The translations under genes were made by a program, and so were the position numbers. A model generated the notes under the pieces. That model worked only from the letters and a program-made list of their open reading frames with translations. It made no database searches and was not told the DNA's origin. Of a stretch of 64,000 nucleotides of DNA, positions 34,164-42,953 are shown in pieces (position 1 is the stretch's first letter; the number at the start of each line of letters is the position of its first letter). Source of the stretch: JAJUFS01 sp036381175 (GTDB lineage: Bacteria > Pseudomonadota > Gammaproteobacteria > Natronospirales > JAJUFS01); contig DASVDI010000018.1 of NCBI GenBank assembly GCA_036381175.1, positions 62,001-126,000 on the forward strand, written 5' to 3'.

Positions 34164-35590
34164 GACTTGTCCGCGATCTCTGCTGCGTGCGCCAGGCGTG
34201 CGCGAATTTTTTCCTTGCCGAGCAACTGCCAGAGGCGCGCCATTTCCGGTCCGTGAGTTTCACCGCTGAATGCCGCACGCAGCGGCATGAACAATGCCTT
34301 GCCCTTCTGACCAGTTTTTCCGCCAACGGCTTTTGAAAATTCGCTGAACGTCTCAGCATCGTCGAGCAAGGCAGCGGCGTCTCGAAAAAATGACCCGCCA
34401 GCTTCGGCAATCACCGCAATGACGTCGGCATCGTTGCCAATGTCATTTCCCAGCAGGCGTTCCGCCATGCGTTCGGCATCCACGGGCAAGGCGACGTTGT
34501 CGCGCACAGCCAAGGTGAACGCACGGCGCGCATCGGCATCAAGCGCCGTGAAAAGCGGTCCCGCGTGCACCAGCAGCCACGCTTCGAAGTCATCGTCGGT
34601 GAGACGCAGCATCGCTTCTTTCTGCCAGTGCCGCAGCTGGCCGGGATCGTATTTCGCGGGTGCGCGGCCGAAACGGTTCACGTCGAAGTCCGCCGCGAGT
34701 TCTTCCAGGCTGCGGAATTTTTCTTCCGCATAGCCGTGACCGAGACGCGCGAGATAATTCGCAAGCGCAAGCGGCAGGTAGCCGTGATCGCGCAGATCGG
34801 CGAGTCCGAGACTACCGAGGCGTTTCGACAGCGGCCCGCCATCGCTGTCGAGTACCAGTGGAAAATGTCCGTAACGCGGCGACGGCAGGTTCAACGCGCG
34901 CGACAGCAATATCTGCCGCGGCGTGTTCGCGAGATGATCTTCACCGCGCAAGGCGTGCGTCACGCCCATCAAGGCGTCGTCAACGGCATTCGAGAAAAAG
35001 AACGAAGGCGTGCCGTCGGTGCGGCGAATAACGAAATCTCCGATGTCGCCGGTAGCGAAACGCTGTTCACCGCGCACGATGTCATCGAAGCTGACCGTCT
35101 CATTGCTCGGTACGCGAAACCGCAAGGTCGCCTTCTTGCCCGCGGCAAACCGGCTTTCCACCTCATCGCGGGAAAGATTTGCGCAGGTGCCGGCATAACG
35201 CGGCGGCTTGCCTGCGGCGAGCAACGTCTTGCGCGCCAGCTTCAATGACTCCTGCGAGCAGAAGCAGGGATACGCAAGATTCGCGTCTTCGAGCTGCCGG
35301 TAATATTCGTCGTAAATTACCTGGCGCTCGGACTGCCGGTACGGCGCGTGCGGACCGCCGGTGTCGGGCCCCTGTCGCCAGTCCAGCCCCAGCCAGCGCA
35401 ATTCCTCGAATATTCCCTGCTCGAAATCGGCGCGTGAACGTTCGCGGTCGGTATCTTCCAGCCGCAGGATCATCTCGCCGCCTGTGCGGCGCGCGAGCAG
35501 GCCGTTGAACAACGCGGTGCGCGCGTTGCCGATGTGCAGGCGGCCCGTAGGAGACGGCGCGAAACGGGTGATAGTGGAGTTGGCGGTCAT
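34160..35590 (-). CDS. Second glutamyl-tRNA synthetase paralogue at the glnS position
   Basis: 476-residue bacterial-type GluRS. It has HIGH motif PTGRLHIGNARTALF, LRLEDTDRERS, a CFC...AGTC zinc-like region and a complete C-terminal anticodon domain with GQKGKALFMPLRAAFSG. It is clearly distinct from gltX at 10.8-12.2 kb: the KMSKS loop reads PLSKR (253-257) instead of KLSKR, and there are many other differences. It is too long for a GluQ-RS (which lacks the anticodon domain) and not a GlnRS (the PxxPNGYLHIGHAK motif is absent). ATG 35590 begins the conserved region. The downstream partner cysS and the divergent ppiA and lpxH are the neighbours of glnS in pseudomonads, so this gene occupies the glnS slot. 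It may load glutamate onto tRNA-Gln for amidation by GatCAB, which is inference. Confidence 0.9.
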   Translation of the reverse strand: MTANSTITRFAPSPTGRLHIGNARTALFNGLLARRTGGEMILRLEDTDRERSRADFEQGIFEELRWLGLDWRQGPDTGGPHAPYRQSERQVIYDEYYRQLEDANLAYPCFCSQESLKLARKTLLAAGKPPRYAGTCANLSRDEVESRFAAGKKATLRFRVPSNETVSFDDIVRGEQRFATGDIGDFVIRRTDGTPSFFFSNAVDDALMGVTHALRGEDHLANTPRQILLSRALNLPSPRYGHFPLVLDSDGGPLSKRLGSLGLADLRDHGYLPLALANYLARLGHGYAEEKFRSLEELAADFDVNRFGRAPAKYDPGQLRHWQKEAMLRLTDDDFEAWLLVHAGPLFTALDADARRAFTLAVRDNVALPVDAERMAERLLGNDIGNDADVIAVIAEAGGSFFRDAAALLDDAETFSEFSKAVGGKTGQKGKALFMPLRAAFSGETHGPEMARLWQLLGKEKIRARLAHAAEIADKS

Positions 35591-35706
35591 GGCGCGCAAT
35601 CTTACCAGACCCGGCTTGCGCGATTGCGAAGAGGTTTGCGCCACCGCCGTCAGCCGATATCATGCGCGAACGAATCGGCACGATGCCTCTTTAATAAGGA
35701 GTGGTC

Positions 35707-36360
35707 ATGAAAAGAATTCTTGCTCTCGCGCTGCTGGCGTTCGCACCCGCCACCGCGCTTGCTGGCGACGCGCCTGCTGCGGACACGGCGGCCGCGACGG
35801 AACCGGTCTTCGTGAAACTCGCAACCAGTGATGGCGATATCTTTCTCGAACTCGATCGAGAAAAGGCGCCGGTGACCGTGGCGAACTTCGTGCAGTACGT
35901 GAAAGACGGGCATTTTGACGGCACGATCTTCCATCGCGTCATTCCCGGTTTCGTCGCCCAGGGCGGCGGCTACACCGTGGATTTCACGGAGAAGCCGACG
36001 CGCGAGCCGATCCAGAATGAATCGAAGAACGGCCTTCACAACCTGCGCGGAACGATTGCGATGGCGCGCACGCCGGATCCGCATTCGGCAACGTCACAGT
36101 GGTACATCAACCTGGTCGACAATCCCAAGCTCAACGGCAGTGATTTCAAATGGGGTTATGCGGTGTTCGGAAAGGTCGTTCGCGGCATGGATGTAGTCGA
36201 CGAGATCGCGCTGGTTCCGACCGGCCCCGCGGGACCGTTCGAAAGCGACGTGCCGTTCCGTCCCGTCGTCGTAAAACAGGCCCTGATCATCGATGCACTG
36301 CCGCCCGAAGACGCGCCTGCCAATAATCCTGCAAATGACAAGGGCAAGGCGGCGGAGTGA
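35707..36360 (+). CDS. ppiA: Periplasmic cyclophilin-type peptidyl-prolyl isomerase
   Basis: 217 residues. A signal peptide (KRILALALLAFAPATALAG) targets the periplasm, followed by a bacterial cyclophilin domain (about 35-195) with FHRVIPGFVAQGGG, NGLHNLRGTIAMART and SQWYINLVDN, covering the active-site Arg, Phe and Gln positions. The C-terminal tail is short and low-complexity. ATG 35707 follows AAGGAG. Its stop overlaps the GTG start of lpxH (GTGA), so the two are coupled. Confidence 0.94.
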   Translation: MKRILALALLAFAPATALAGDAPAADTAAATEPVFVKLATSDGDIFLELDREKAPVTVANFVQYVKDGHFDGTIFHRVIPGFVAQGGGYTVDFTEKPTREPIQNESKNGLHNLRGTIAMARTPDPHSATSQWYINLVDNPKLNGSDFKWGYAVFGKVVRGMDVVDEIALVPTGPAGPFESDVPFRPVVVKQALIIDALPPEDAPANNPANDKGKAAE

Positions 36361-37079
36361 GACGCGTCCTGTTCATTTCCGACCTGCACCTCGATGCCGC
36401 GAGGCCCGGGGCGACGGAACTGTTCCTCACGTTTCTTCGCGAGACCGCGAGCGACGCGGATGCACTTTACATTCTTGGTGACCTGTTCGAAGCCTGGATC
36501 GGCGATGACGATACTGACCCGCATCACGCGCGCGTGCAGGATGGCTTGCGCGCGCTGACAGATGGCGGCGTCGCGGGTTATTTCATGCACGGCAACCGCG
36601 ATTTTCTCATCGGCAAACAATTTTCGGAACGAACCGGTTTCACGCTGCTCGGCGATCCCGCGGTCATTGACCTGTTCGGCCAGCGCACCCTGCTGATGCA
36701 TGGCGACACGCTGTGTACTGACGACGTGAATTACCAGAAAGTACGAACGATGTTTCGTGATCCCGCCTGGCAGCAGGAATTCCTGGCGAAGTCGATCGAC
36801 GCGCGACAGCACTTCGCGAATTCGGCGCGCGCCGAAAGCAAGGCAGCCCAAGCCGGTCTCGCCATGGACATCATGGACGTGAACCGTGATGCCGTGGACG
36901 CCGCATTTCTCGAACACGATCTTGCGCGGCTGATTCACGGTCACACGCATCGTCCCGGCGTGCAGACGTATTTGCTCGAAGGCAAACCGCGGCAGCGCAT
37001 TGTTCTCGGTGACTGGTACGAGCAAGGCAGCGTGCTGACAGCGACGGCGCACGGATTGAGCCTGACGACGCTGACGTAG
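36357..37079 (+). CDS. lpxH: UDP-2,3-diacylglucosamine pyrophosphatase
   Basis: 240-residue peripheral membrane hydrolase producing lipid X in lipid A synthesis. The metallophosphoesterase ligands are complete: SDLHLD, GDLFEAWIGDDD, HGNRD, MHGDTLCTDD and HGHTHRP. The start is GTG 36357 within the ppiA stop. The stop codon TAG (37077-37079) lies in the left arm of a 50-bp palindrome. It confirms a lipid A-bearing outer membrane. Confidence 0.97.
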   Translation: MRRVLFISDLHLDAARPGATELFLTFLRETASDADALYILGDLFEAWIGDDDTDPHHARVQDGLRALTDGGVAGYFMHGNRDFLIGKQFSERTGFTLLGDPAVIDLFGQRTLLMHGDTLCTDDVNYQKVRTMFRDPAWQQEFLAKSIDARQHFANSARAESKAAQAGLAMDIMDVNRDAVDAAFLEHDLARLIHGHTHRPGVQTYLLEGKPRQRIVLGDWYEQGSVLTATAHGLSLTTLT

Positions 37080-37125
37080 GAGCGCCTTCAGGCGCGAAAC
37101 TGTTCGCGCCTGAAGGCGCTCCTAC
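37076..37125. repeat. REP-like perfect palindrome between lpxH and miaE
   Basis: Two 23-nt arms (37076-37098 and 37103-37125), starting GTAGGAGCG and containing CTTCAGGCGCG, are perfect inverted repeats around ACTG. The consensus resembles REP sequences of Pseudomonas and Xanthomonas type (GTAGGAGCG...CGCGA). The TAG stop of lpxH lies in the left arm and the TAG stop of convergent miaE in the right arm. It should also act as a bidirectional transcript end. It is seen once in this window. Confidence 0.85.
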
Positions 37126-37727
37126 AATGGTGGTCCGCTGTGAAAACGCAGCTCGGTATCTGGCGTCGAATTCAATTCCGCTTCCACTTCCCGGAAAAAT
37201 TCCACCCGCCCCGAAATGTCCCCGTCGGCGAATTCCTCCGCGAGTTCCAGGTAATGCCGGAAATGCCGTGACTCCGATTCACACAAGCCGAGATAGAACG
37301 CGGCGATCTCGCGATCATCCAGCGCCGGCGCGAGCGCCTGGAAGCGTTCACAGGAACGCGCTTCGATGAACGCACCGATGACAAGAATATCCACCAGCTT
37401 CGCAGGCTCATGCGTTCGCGCCTGCTTGCGCAAGCCATCCGCGTAACGCGATGGGCTCAGATGCCGATAAGCAACACCACGCTTTTCCATGAGCTTCAAC
37501 ACCTGCTCGAAATGCCGCAACTCCTCGCGCGCCAAGCGCGACATCCGATGCACGAGTCGCGAATGTTCCGGGTAACGAAACAACAACTGCAACGCGGATG
37601 ACGCGGCCTTCTTTTCGCAATGCGCGTGGTCCACGAGTATCAGCGGCAGGTTCGCGCAAGCCGCACCCACCCACGCCTCCGGCGTCGGCGCCGCAAGAAA
37701 CTGAGAAATGCTTTCGGAATTTTTCAT
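37122..37727 (-). CDS. miaE: tRNA 2-methylthio-N6-isopentenyl-adenosine-37 hydroxylase
   Basis: 201-residue diiron enzyme that hydroxylates the isopentenyl group of ms2i6A37 in tRNAs reading UNN codons. The four-helix diiron ligands are visible as LVDHAHCEKKAA, REELRHFEQV, GAFIEARSCERF and ESESRHFRHY, the paired ExxH-type motifs of the family. The start ATG 37727 overlaps the stop of the glycerate kinase gene (ATGA). The stop TAG comes from the REP-like palindrome. The reaction needs O2, which suggests an aerobic organism. Confidence 0.93.
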   Translation of the reverse strand: MKNSESISQFLAAPTPEAWVGAACANLPLILVDHAHCEKKAASSALQLLFRYPEHSRLVHRMSRLAREELRHFEQVLKLMEKRGVAYRHLSPSRYADGLRKQARTHEPAKLVDILVIGAFIEARSCERFQALAPALDDREIAAFYLGLCESESRHFRHYLELAEEFADGDISGRVEFFREVEAELNSTPDTELRFHSGPPL

Positions 37728-38947
37728 GGGCTGCTTATCTTCAAGGCAAGAACGATGTCCGCGACATTCGTCCCTGTCGGGCCGGTATGAATCACGTCGC
37801 CCGCTGCGGTGAGCGCGGCATTGGCGTTTGCGGTCGCGATACATTCGTACGGTTCAAGTCCTGCAGCACGAACGCGTTCGATCGTTTCGCCGTCAACGAG
37901 CGCACCGGCATCCCCGGTGTTGCCGTCGATTCCGTCCGTTCCAAATGCGAGCACGTGAATATTTTCGACTCCGGCGATTTCCTGCGCGGCGGCAAGCGCA
38001 AGCTGCTGGTTACGTCTGCCGCGCCCCGGTTTTTTTGGAAGCCGTACGGAGGTTTCGCCGCCGAAAAGGTATAAACCTGGCCTGCCCTCGCGCAAATGTT
38101 TTCCGATACGGATGCCGGCCTCCTCCGCATCGCCCGAGAGTGCTTCGCGCATCACGCATGAAACATTTTCCTTGCTCGCACGTTGCTCAATCGCATCCAG
38201 TGCGTCATCGTTGCGCGCAACGATGCGAAGTTCAGCGATCGCTTCCGGCGATTCTTGCAATGGCCGCGGCAGATTCGCATGCAATATTTGTAGCCAATCG
38301 GGCAGAACAACGTTCGGCCATTGCCGTGATTCCGGTGACAAGGGCCCGGAAGCAACACTCTCAACGCGATCGCCGGGAACATCGGAAATCACGAGTCCGG
38401 CAACGCCGCGCTTGCCGGCAAGTCGCAGCAAGCCGCCCTGCTTCAGCCGCGAGAATCGCGCGCGGATTGCATTGACGGCGTGAATGTCGAAACCGCTGGC
38501 CAGCAGCCAGCGATTCATGCCTTGCAAGTTCGCAAGCGTCATTCCGGGGACGGGAAGTTCGGCGAGCGCGGAACCGCCGCCGGACAACAACACGAGCAGA
38601 TGCAGCTCCGGTTCGAGTTCGCGCAGCCAGGATTCGATGGCGTCGCCCGCTTGCAAACTGTTCGCGTCCGGCAGCGGGTGATCGCCGGCCTGAAATTGCC
38701 AGCCGACGGGAAAGGTTTCATCAGGAATTTGCGGCGCGATGATCAGGGCGCGCTCGATTCGCTCGTTCAACGCGTCACGCGCACCCAGCGACATGCCGGT
38801 TGCTGCCTTGCCGAGCGCAAGCACTGCAACGCGCTCTGTTGGAAATTCACACAGCGCGGCGGCAACGCAGTGCGACGGATCGACGGCGGCGAGTGCCGCG
38901 TCCATCCAGCACAGCAGTTGCTTGCGGGGATTATTCACGTCGCGCAC
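37724..38947 (-). CDS. Glycerate 2-kinase (type II, MOFRL/TtuD family)
   Basis: 407 residues. It matches the GCK/TtuD family once annotated as hydroxypyruvate reductase, and the better-supported activity is phosphorylation of D-glycerate. Landmarks are LALGKAATGM near the N-terminus, LLSGGGSALAELPVPG, the LVISDVPGD strand and the C-terminal MOFRL segment with AFGTDGIDGNTGDAGALVDG. It lies 12 nt downstream of purF and is coupled to miaE downstream. The metabolic link to its neighbours is not obvious. Confidence 0.88.
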   Translation of the reverse strand: MRDVNNPRKQLLCWMDAALAAVDPSHCVAAALCEFPTERVAVLALGKAATGMSLGARDALNERIERALIIAPQIPDETFPVGWQFQAGDHPLPDANSLQAGDAIESWLRELEPELHLLVLLSGGGSALAELPVPGMTLANLQGMNRWLLASGFDIHAVNAIRARFSRLKQGGLLRLAGKRGVAGLVISDVPGDRVESVASGPLSPESRQWPNVVLPDWLQILHANLPRPLQESPEAIAELRIVARNDDALDAIEQRASKENVSCVMREALSGDAEEAGIRIGKHLREGRPGLYLFGGETSVRLPKKPGRGRRNQQLALAAAQEIAGVENIHVLAFGTDGIDGNTGDAGALVDGETIERVRAAGLEPYECIATANANAALTAAGDVIHTGPTGTNVADIVLALKISSP

Positions 38948-38958
38948 GTGCGTGCGCG

Positions 38959-40455
38959 TCAGGAGGCCTTGAGCTTTTGCTGCCCGGCGCGTTCGGTCTT
39001 GGCATCGTCCGAGCGTTGTGCACGCAGGCGTTCAAGGTATTCCGGCGTCACGGAGCCCGTGACGTATTCACCGGAGAAGCATGAGGTATCAAAAAGGTGC
39101 GGTTCGCGATCGCGGAAGCGCACGGCATCTTCAAGATCGTGCAAATCCTGGTAGATCAGCCAGTCCGCGCCGATGAGTTCCTGCACTTCTTCTACCGTTC
39201 TTCCGGCGGCGACCAGTTCTTCCGGTACCGGCATGTCGATGCCGTACACATTCGGATAACAGACAGGCGGCGCTGCGGAGGCGAAATAGACCTTCTTCGC
39301 GCCGGCCTCGCGCGCCATCTGGATGATTTGCTGTGAAGTCGTGCCGCGCACGATGGAATCATCAACCAGCAACACGACCTTGTTGCGGAATTCGAGATCG
39401 ATCGCATTCAACTTGCGTTTCACCGAGCGCTTGCGCTGGCTTTGTCCCGGCATGATGAATGTACGGCCGATGTAACGGTTCTTGATGAAGCCTTCGCGGA
39501 ATTTCACACCGAGCATGTTCGCCATCTGCAGCGCGCTGGTGCGGCTGGTGTCGGGAATCGGGATCACCACGTCGATGTCATGATCCGGCCGCTCACGCAT
39601 GATCTTCTCGGCGAGTTTCTCTCCCATGCGAAGGCGCGCCTTGTACACGGAGATGCCGTCGATGATGGAATCCGGCCGCGCGAAATACACGTACTCGAAA
39701 ATGCACGGCGAATACTGCGGTTTGTCGTGGCACTGCTGCGTGTGCAGTGTGCCGTCGAGTTCGACCAGCACCGCCTCACCCGGCGCGACATCACGCAGGA
39801 ACTCGAAATCCAGCGCGGCCAGCGCGACGCTCTCGGATGCGAGCATGTACTCAGGCCCGCGCGGTGTTTCGCGCTTGCCGAGCACCAGCGGGCGAATTCC
39901 CCAGGGATCGCGGAAACCGACAATGCCGTAGCCGTTGAGAAACGACACGCAGGCATAGCCGCCGATGCAACGCTCATGCACTTCGCGCACGGACTTGAAC
40001 ACGACCTCGGGATTCAGCTTGTGATCGCCATGCTGATGCAGGCCATGAGCAAAAACATTCAGGATGATTTCGGAATCCGAATCGGTGTTCAGGTGCCGGC
40101 GGTCGGTGTGAAACAACATTTCCTTGAGTTCACCGGCGTTGACGAGATTGCCGTTGTGAACGATCGAAATACCGAATGGCGAATTCGTGTAGAACGGCTG
40201 CGCTTCATCCGCGCCGGATGAACCCGCCGTCGGGTAACGTACGTGGCCGATACCGACATTCCCGGTCAAAAGATCCATCTGTTCCTGCTTGAAGACGTCG
40301 GCTACGAGACCGTTGTTCTTGTGGGTATGCACACGGCCGTTGTCCCAGGTCAGGATGCCCGCGGCATCCTGGCCGCGATGCTGCAGGACCGTCAGCGCGT
40401 CGTAGATCGACTGGCTGACGGGCGATTGACTGACGATGCCGACAATTCCACACAT
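38959..40455 (-). CDS. purF: Amidophosphoribosyltransferase
   Basis: 498-residue enzyme for the first committed step of purine synthesis (PRPP plus glutamine to phosphoribosylamine). The N-terminal MCGIVGIV places the nucleophile at Cys2 after Met removal, so no propeptide. The phosphoribosyltransferase domain has the PRPP loop LLVDDSIVRGTTS. It is 17 nt downstream of cvpA, the same cvpA-purF pairing as E. coli. No PurR site was searched for in a computed way. Confidence 0.98.
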   Translation of the reverse strand: MCGIVGIVSQSPVSQSIYDALTVLQHRGQDAAGILTWDNGRVHTHKNNGLVADVFKQEQMDLLTGNVGIGHVRYPTAGSSGADEAQPFYTNSPFGISIVHNGNLVNAGELKEMLFHTDRRHLNTDSDSEIILNVFAHGLHQHGDHKLNPEVVFKSVREVHERCIGGYACVSFLNGYGIVGFRDPWGIRPLVLGKRETPRGPEYMLASESVALAALDFEFLRDVAPGEAVLVELDGTLHTQQCHDKPQYSPCIFEYVYFARPDSIIDGISVYKARLRMGEKLAEKIMRERPDHDIDVVIPIPDTSRTSALQMANMLGVKFREGFIKNRYIGRTFIMPGQSQRKRSVKRKLNAIDLEFRNKVVLLVDDSIVRGTTSQQIIQMAREAGAKKVYFASAAPPVCYPNVYGIDMPVPEELVAAGRTVEEVQELIGADWLIYQDLHDLEDAVRFRDREPHLFDTSCFSGEYVTGSVTPEYLERLRAQRSDDAKTERAGQQKLKAS

Positions 40456-40472
40456 GCGTTTCGATTACCGTT

Positions 40473-40946
40473 TCAGCGAATGGATTCGGGGAAGAATCCC
40501 ATCAACCACATGGCGACGGGCTCGAAATATTCAATGAAAAGCGCGTGCTCCCACCAGGGATCGCGGTTCAGCTTGAGCAGCAGGCCGACAAGCACCAATG
40601 CTGCGACCAGCACGCCGCCACGCAGCAGGCCGAATACCGTTCCAACCGCGCGATCCGTGCCGGTAAGGCCGGTGCGTTCCAGCGCAATGGCGGCAAAGTG
40701 GTTCACCAGCGCACCGATGACGAGCACGATGAAAAACAGCAGTGCGAAACCGGCGAGCACCTGCAGCGACGGCGTATCAATCCAGCGCTCGAACCAAGCG
40801 GCAGCGTTATCGGAAAACGCCCAGGCCAGCCAGAAGGCGAATATCCACGTCGCGAGCGACAGCGCCTCGCGCACGAAGCCGCGCCACAGGCCGACCAAGG
40901 TGGACAGCAGGATCACACCGATGAAAATCCAATCGACCCAGGCCAT
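40473..40946 (-). CDS. cvpA: CvpA family inner-membrane protein
   Basis: 157 residues with four predicted helices (WIFIGVILLSTLVGLW, ATWIFAFWLAWAF, LAGFALLFFIVLVIGAL, LRGGVLVAALVLVGLL) and the family RGFVREALSL and NHFAAIAL segments. In E. coli CvpA is needed for colicin V production and for envelope stress tolerance; molecular function is unclear. ATG 40946 starts the first helix, and a longer frame upstream lies in dedD. It precedes purF. Confidence 0.93.
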   Translation of the reverse strand: MAWVDWIFIGVILLSTLVGLWRGFVREALSLATWIFAFWLAWAFSDNAAAWFERWIDTPSLQVLAGFALLFFIVLVIGALVNHFAAIALERTGLTGTDRAVGTVFGLLRGGVLVAALVLVGLLLKLNRDPWWEHALFIEYFEPVAMWLMGFFPESIR

Positions 40947-41049
40947 GAAACCGTTCCCCCGCGTTCGCCCTCGCTCGCCCTCGATCGAGGACGGCAAGGG
41001 CGCGCATTTTAACAGATCGAGGATTGTCACGCCGAAGCGCGATAGTGAA

Positions 41050-41652
41050 CTAGAGGTTGCGCGCTGGACGCGCCGGCTGGCCCGTCTTTGCGCGGATTTC
41101 ATCCGCTTCTGTCTGCGCTGCATCACGCGATGCAAAACCGCCGACGCGCACGCGATGATGCACGACGCTGCCATCGTCGAAACGGCTGACGTAGGCGGGG
41201 AAACCGAGGTCGCGCAGTTCGGCGGCAAGCGTCTCGGCATTACTGTCGTTGCTGAATGAACCAACCTGCACGGTCCACGGCTGGATGCCGCCGGATTCGG
41301 ATTGCTCGGCCGGCTCCACCGGAACAGGCGCCTTCGCGACTGGCTCGCTTGCGGCTTCCACCGGTGCTGGCGAGGCGGATTCGACGCCGGTTTCGGTTTC
41401 AGCTTCAACGAGATCGATGGAAACCGGTTCCTCGTTCGACACGACGGGATGGACTTCCGCTTCCGGATCAAGATCAATGCGGACGGTCTGGCGATCGTCG
41501 TCGCTACCAAGCTCGGGCAGCGCGACGCTTTGAGTCACTTTCGTCGTCGAGTCCGGACCGTCCAGCACCACGGGAATGAAAATGACCGCGGCGAGTACCA
41601 GCACCACCGCACCGACAAGTCTTTCTTTCAGCAGAATGTCCATTGTCATCAT
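41050..41652 (-). CDS. dedD: SPOR-domain cell-division protein (DedD-like)
   Basis: 200 residues with one N-terminal transmembrane helix (LVGAVVLVLAAVIFIPVVL), an acidic proline/glutamate linker and a C-terminal SPOR domain (about 125-195, WTVQVGSFSNDSNAETLAAE onward) that binds denuded glycan strands at the septum. The start ATG 41652 overlaps the folC stop (ATGA); two other ATGs follow within ten bases. The folC-dedD-cvpA-purF order is that of E. coli. Confidence 0.93.
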   Translation of the reverse strand: MMTMDILLKERLVGAVVLVLAAVIFIPVVLDGPDSTTKVTQSVALPELGSDDDRQTVRIDLDPEAEVHPVVSNEEPVSIDLVEAETETGVESASPAPVEAASEPVAKAPVPVEPAEQSESGGIQPWTVQVGSFSNDSNAETLAAELRDLGFPAYVSRFDDGSVVHHRVRVGGFASRDAAQTEADEIRAKTGQPARPARNL

Positions 41653-42938
41653 CCGTTCCGCCCTGGTGATTCGGCCCCGCGTGCGTCGAAGTATAAAAGG
41701 AACTCCGCCGCGGTGTGAAAGGAACCGAGCACCAGCACGCGCCCGCCCGCTTCGCATTGCTCGATCGCGGCGACCGCGGCGCTCGCGACACTTTCATGAT
41801 TGTTCGCGACAAACTCCAGGCCCGCATACTGCAGGCGATCCGCCAGCGAGTCAGCGCCCTGGCCGCGCGGCCCTTCGAGGCCCGCCAGATGCCAGCTATT
41901 AACCAGTGGTGCGAGTTCGCGCACGAAACCCGGCGCGTCCTTGTCGGCAAGCATGGCGAGCACCGCGATGGTCGGTTTCGGATGCGCCAGCAGGTATTCC
42001 GCAATGTGCGCTGCCGCATCCGGGTTGTGACCGACATCAATGATGATTTCGCGGTCGCCTTCGGTGACGAGCGATTGCAGGCGGCCAGCTAGGCGCGTCG
42101 CGGCGAGGCCTTCGCGAATGGCGTCTGCCGGAATCGATGGCTCAAGTGCAAGTACCGCGGCAATCGCTGATGATGCATTCGCGAACTGGTGCGCGCCCGC
42201 GAGTGGCAGCGGCGGCAACGCGTCGATCATCCGATCACCCGCGCGCCATGACCAGCTTGCGTTCTCGCGTTTGCAATGAAAGTCGCGACTGAAAATCTGC
42301 AGTGGCGAGCCGATGCGTTCGGCTTCCTGGACAATCGCCTTCGGCACATCGCCCGATCCAAAAATCGCCGGACGGCCGGCGCGGAAAATACCCGCTTTTT
42401 CGCGCGCGATGCCTTCGATCTCACTTCCCAGCCAGTCCACGTGATCCAGCCCGACGGACACAACCACCGCAGCATCGGCATCGACCGCATTCACCGCGTC
42501 GAGCCGCCCACCAAGGCCGACTTCAAGCACCGCGATCTGCACATCACGACGACGAAAGATTTCCAGCGCGGCCAAGGTGCCGAACTCGAAATACGTCAAC
42601 GGCTCGTCTCTACGCGCACGATCCACCGCATCGAACGCCGCACACAATTCCGCATCGTCCGCATCGACGCCGTCAACGGCGATGCGTTCGTTGTAATCCA
42701 GGAGGTGCGGCGAAAGATAACGGCCGGTGCGAAACCCGGCGGACTGCAGGATGGAGGCGGCATAGCTTGCAACGGAACCCTTGCCGTTCGTGCCGCCAAT
42801 GGTGAGCACGCGAAACGGCGGTTTCGCGAGATCCATTACCTTGAGTACGCGGCGAACGCGATCAAGGCCGAGTTCAATACCGCGCGGGTTGAGCGTTTCC
42901 TGCCAGGCGAGCCATGCTTCCAGCGTGCTAAAGCGCAT
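41649..42938 (-). CDS. folC: Dihydrofolate synthase / folylpolyglutamate synthase
   Basis: 429-residue Mur-ligase-type enzyme adding glutamates to folates. It has the ATP loop TIGGTNGKGSVASYAASIL, the dihydropteroate-side segment GRYLSPHLLDYNERI, TYFEFGTLAALEIF, the VGLGGRLDAVNAVDAD region and VGLDHVDWLG. The C-terminal ligase domain has IIDVGHNPDAA. Standard length and start. It is 15 nt downstream of accD. Confidence 0.97.
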   Translation of the reverse strand: MRFSTLEAWLAWQETLNPRGIELGLDRVRRVLKVMDLAKPPFRVLTIGGTNGKGSVASYAASILQSAGFRTGRYLSPHLLDYNERIAVDGVDADDAELCAAFDAVDRARRDEPLTYFEFGTLAALEIFRRRDVQIAVLEVGLGGRLDAVNAVDADAAVVVSVGLDHVDWLGSEIEGIAREKAGIFRAGRPAIFGSGDVPKAIVQEAERIGSPLQIFSRDFHCKRENASWSWRAGDRMIDALPPLPLAGAHQFANASSAIAAVLALEPSIPADAIREGLAATRLAGRLQSLVTEGDREIIIDVGHNPDAAAHIAEYLLAHPKPTIAVLAMLADKDAPGFVRELAPLVNSWHLAGLEGPRGQGADSLADRLQYAGLEFVANNHESVASAAVAAIEQCEAGGRVLVLGSFHTAAEFLLYFDARGAESPGRNG

Positions 42939-42953
42939 GAAAGACGGAGAAAC

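Noticed and set aside
34160..35590. Second synthetase read as GlnRS or GluQ-RS
   Set aside because: It lacks the GlnRS active-site motif and beta-barrel anticodon domains, and unlike GluQ-RS it keeps the whole C-terminal anticodon-binding domain.
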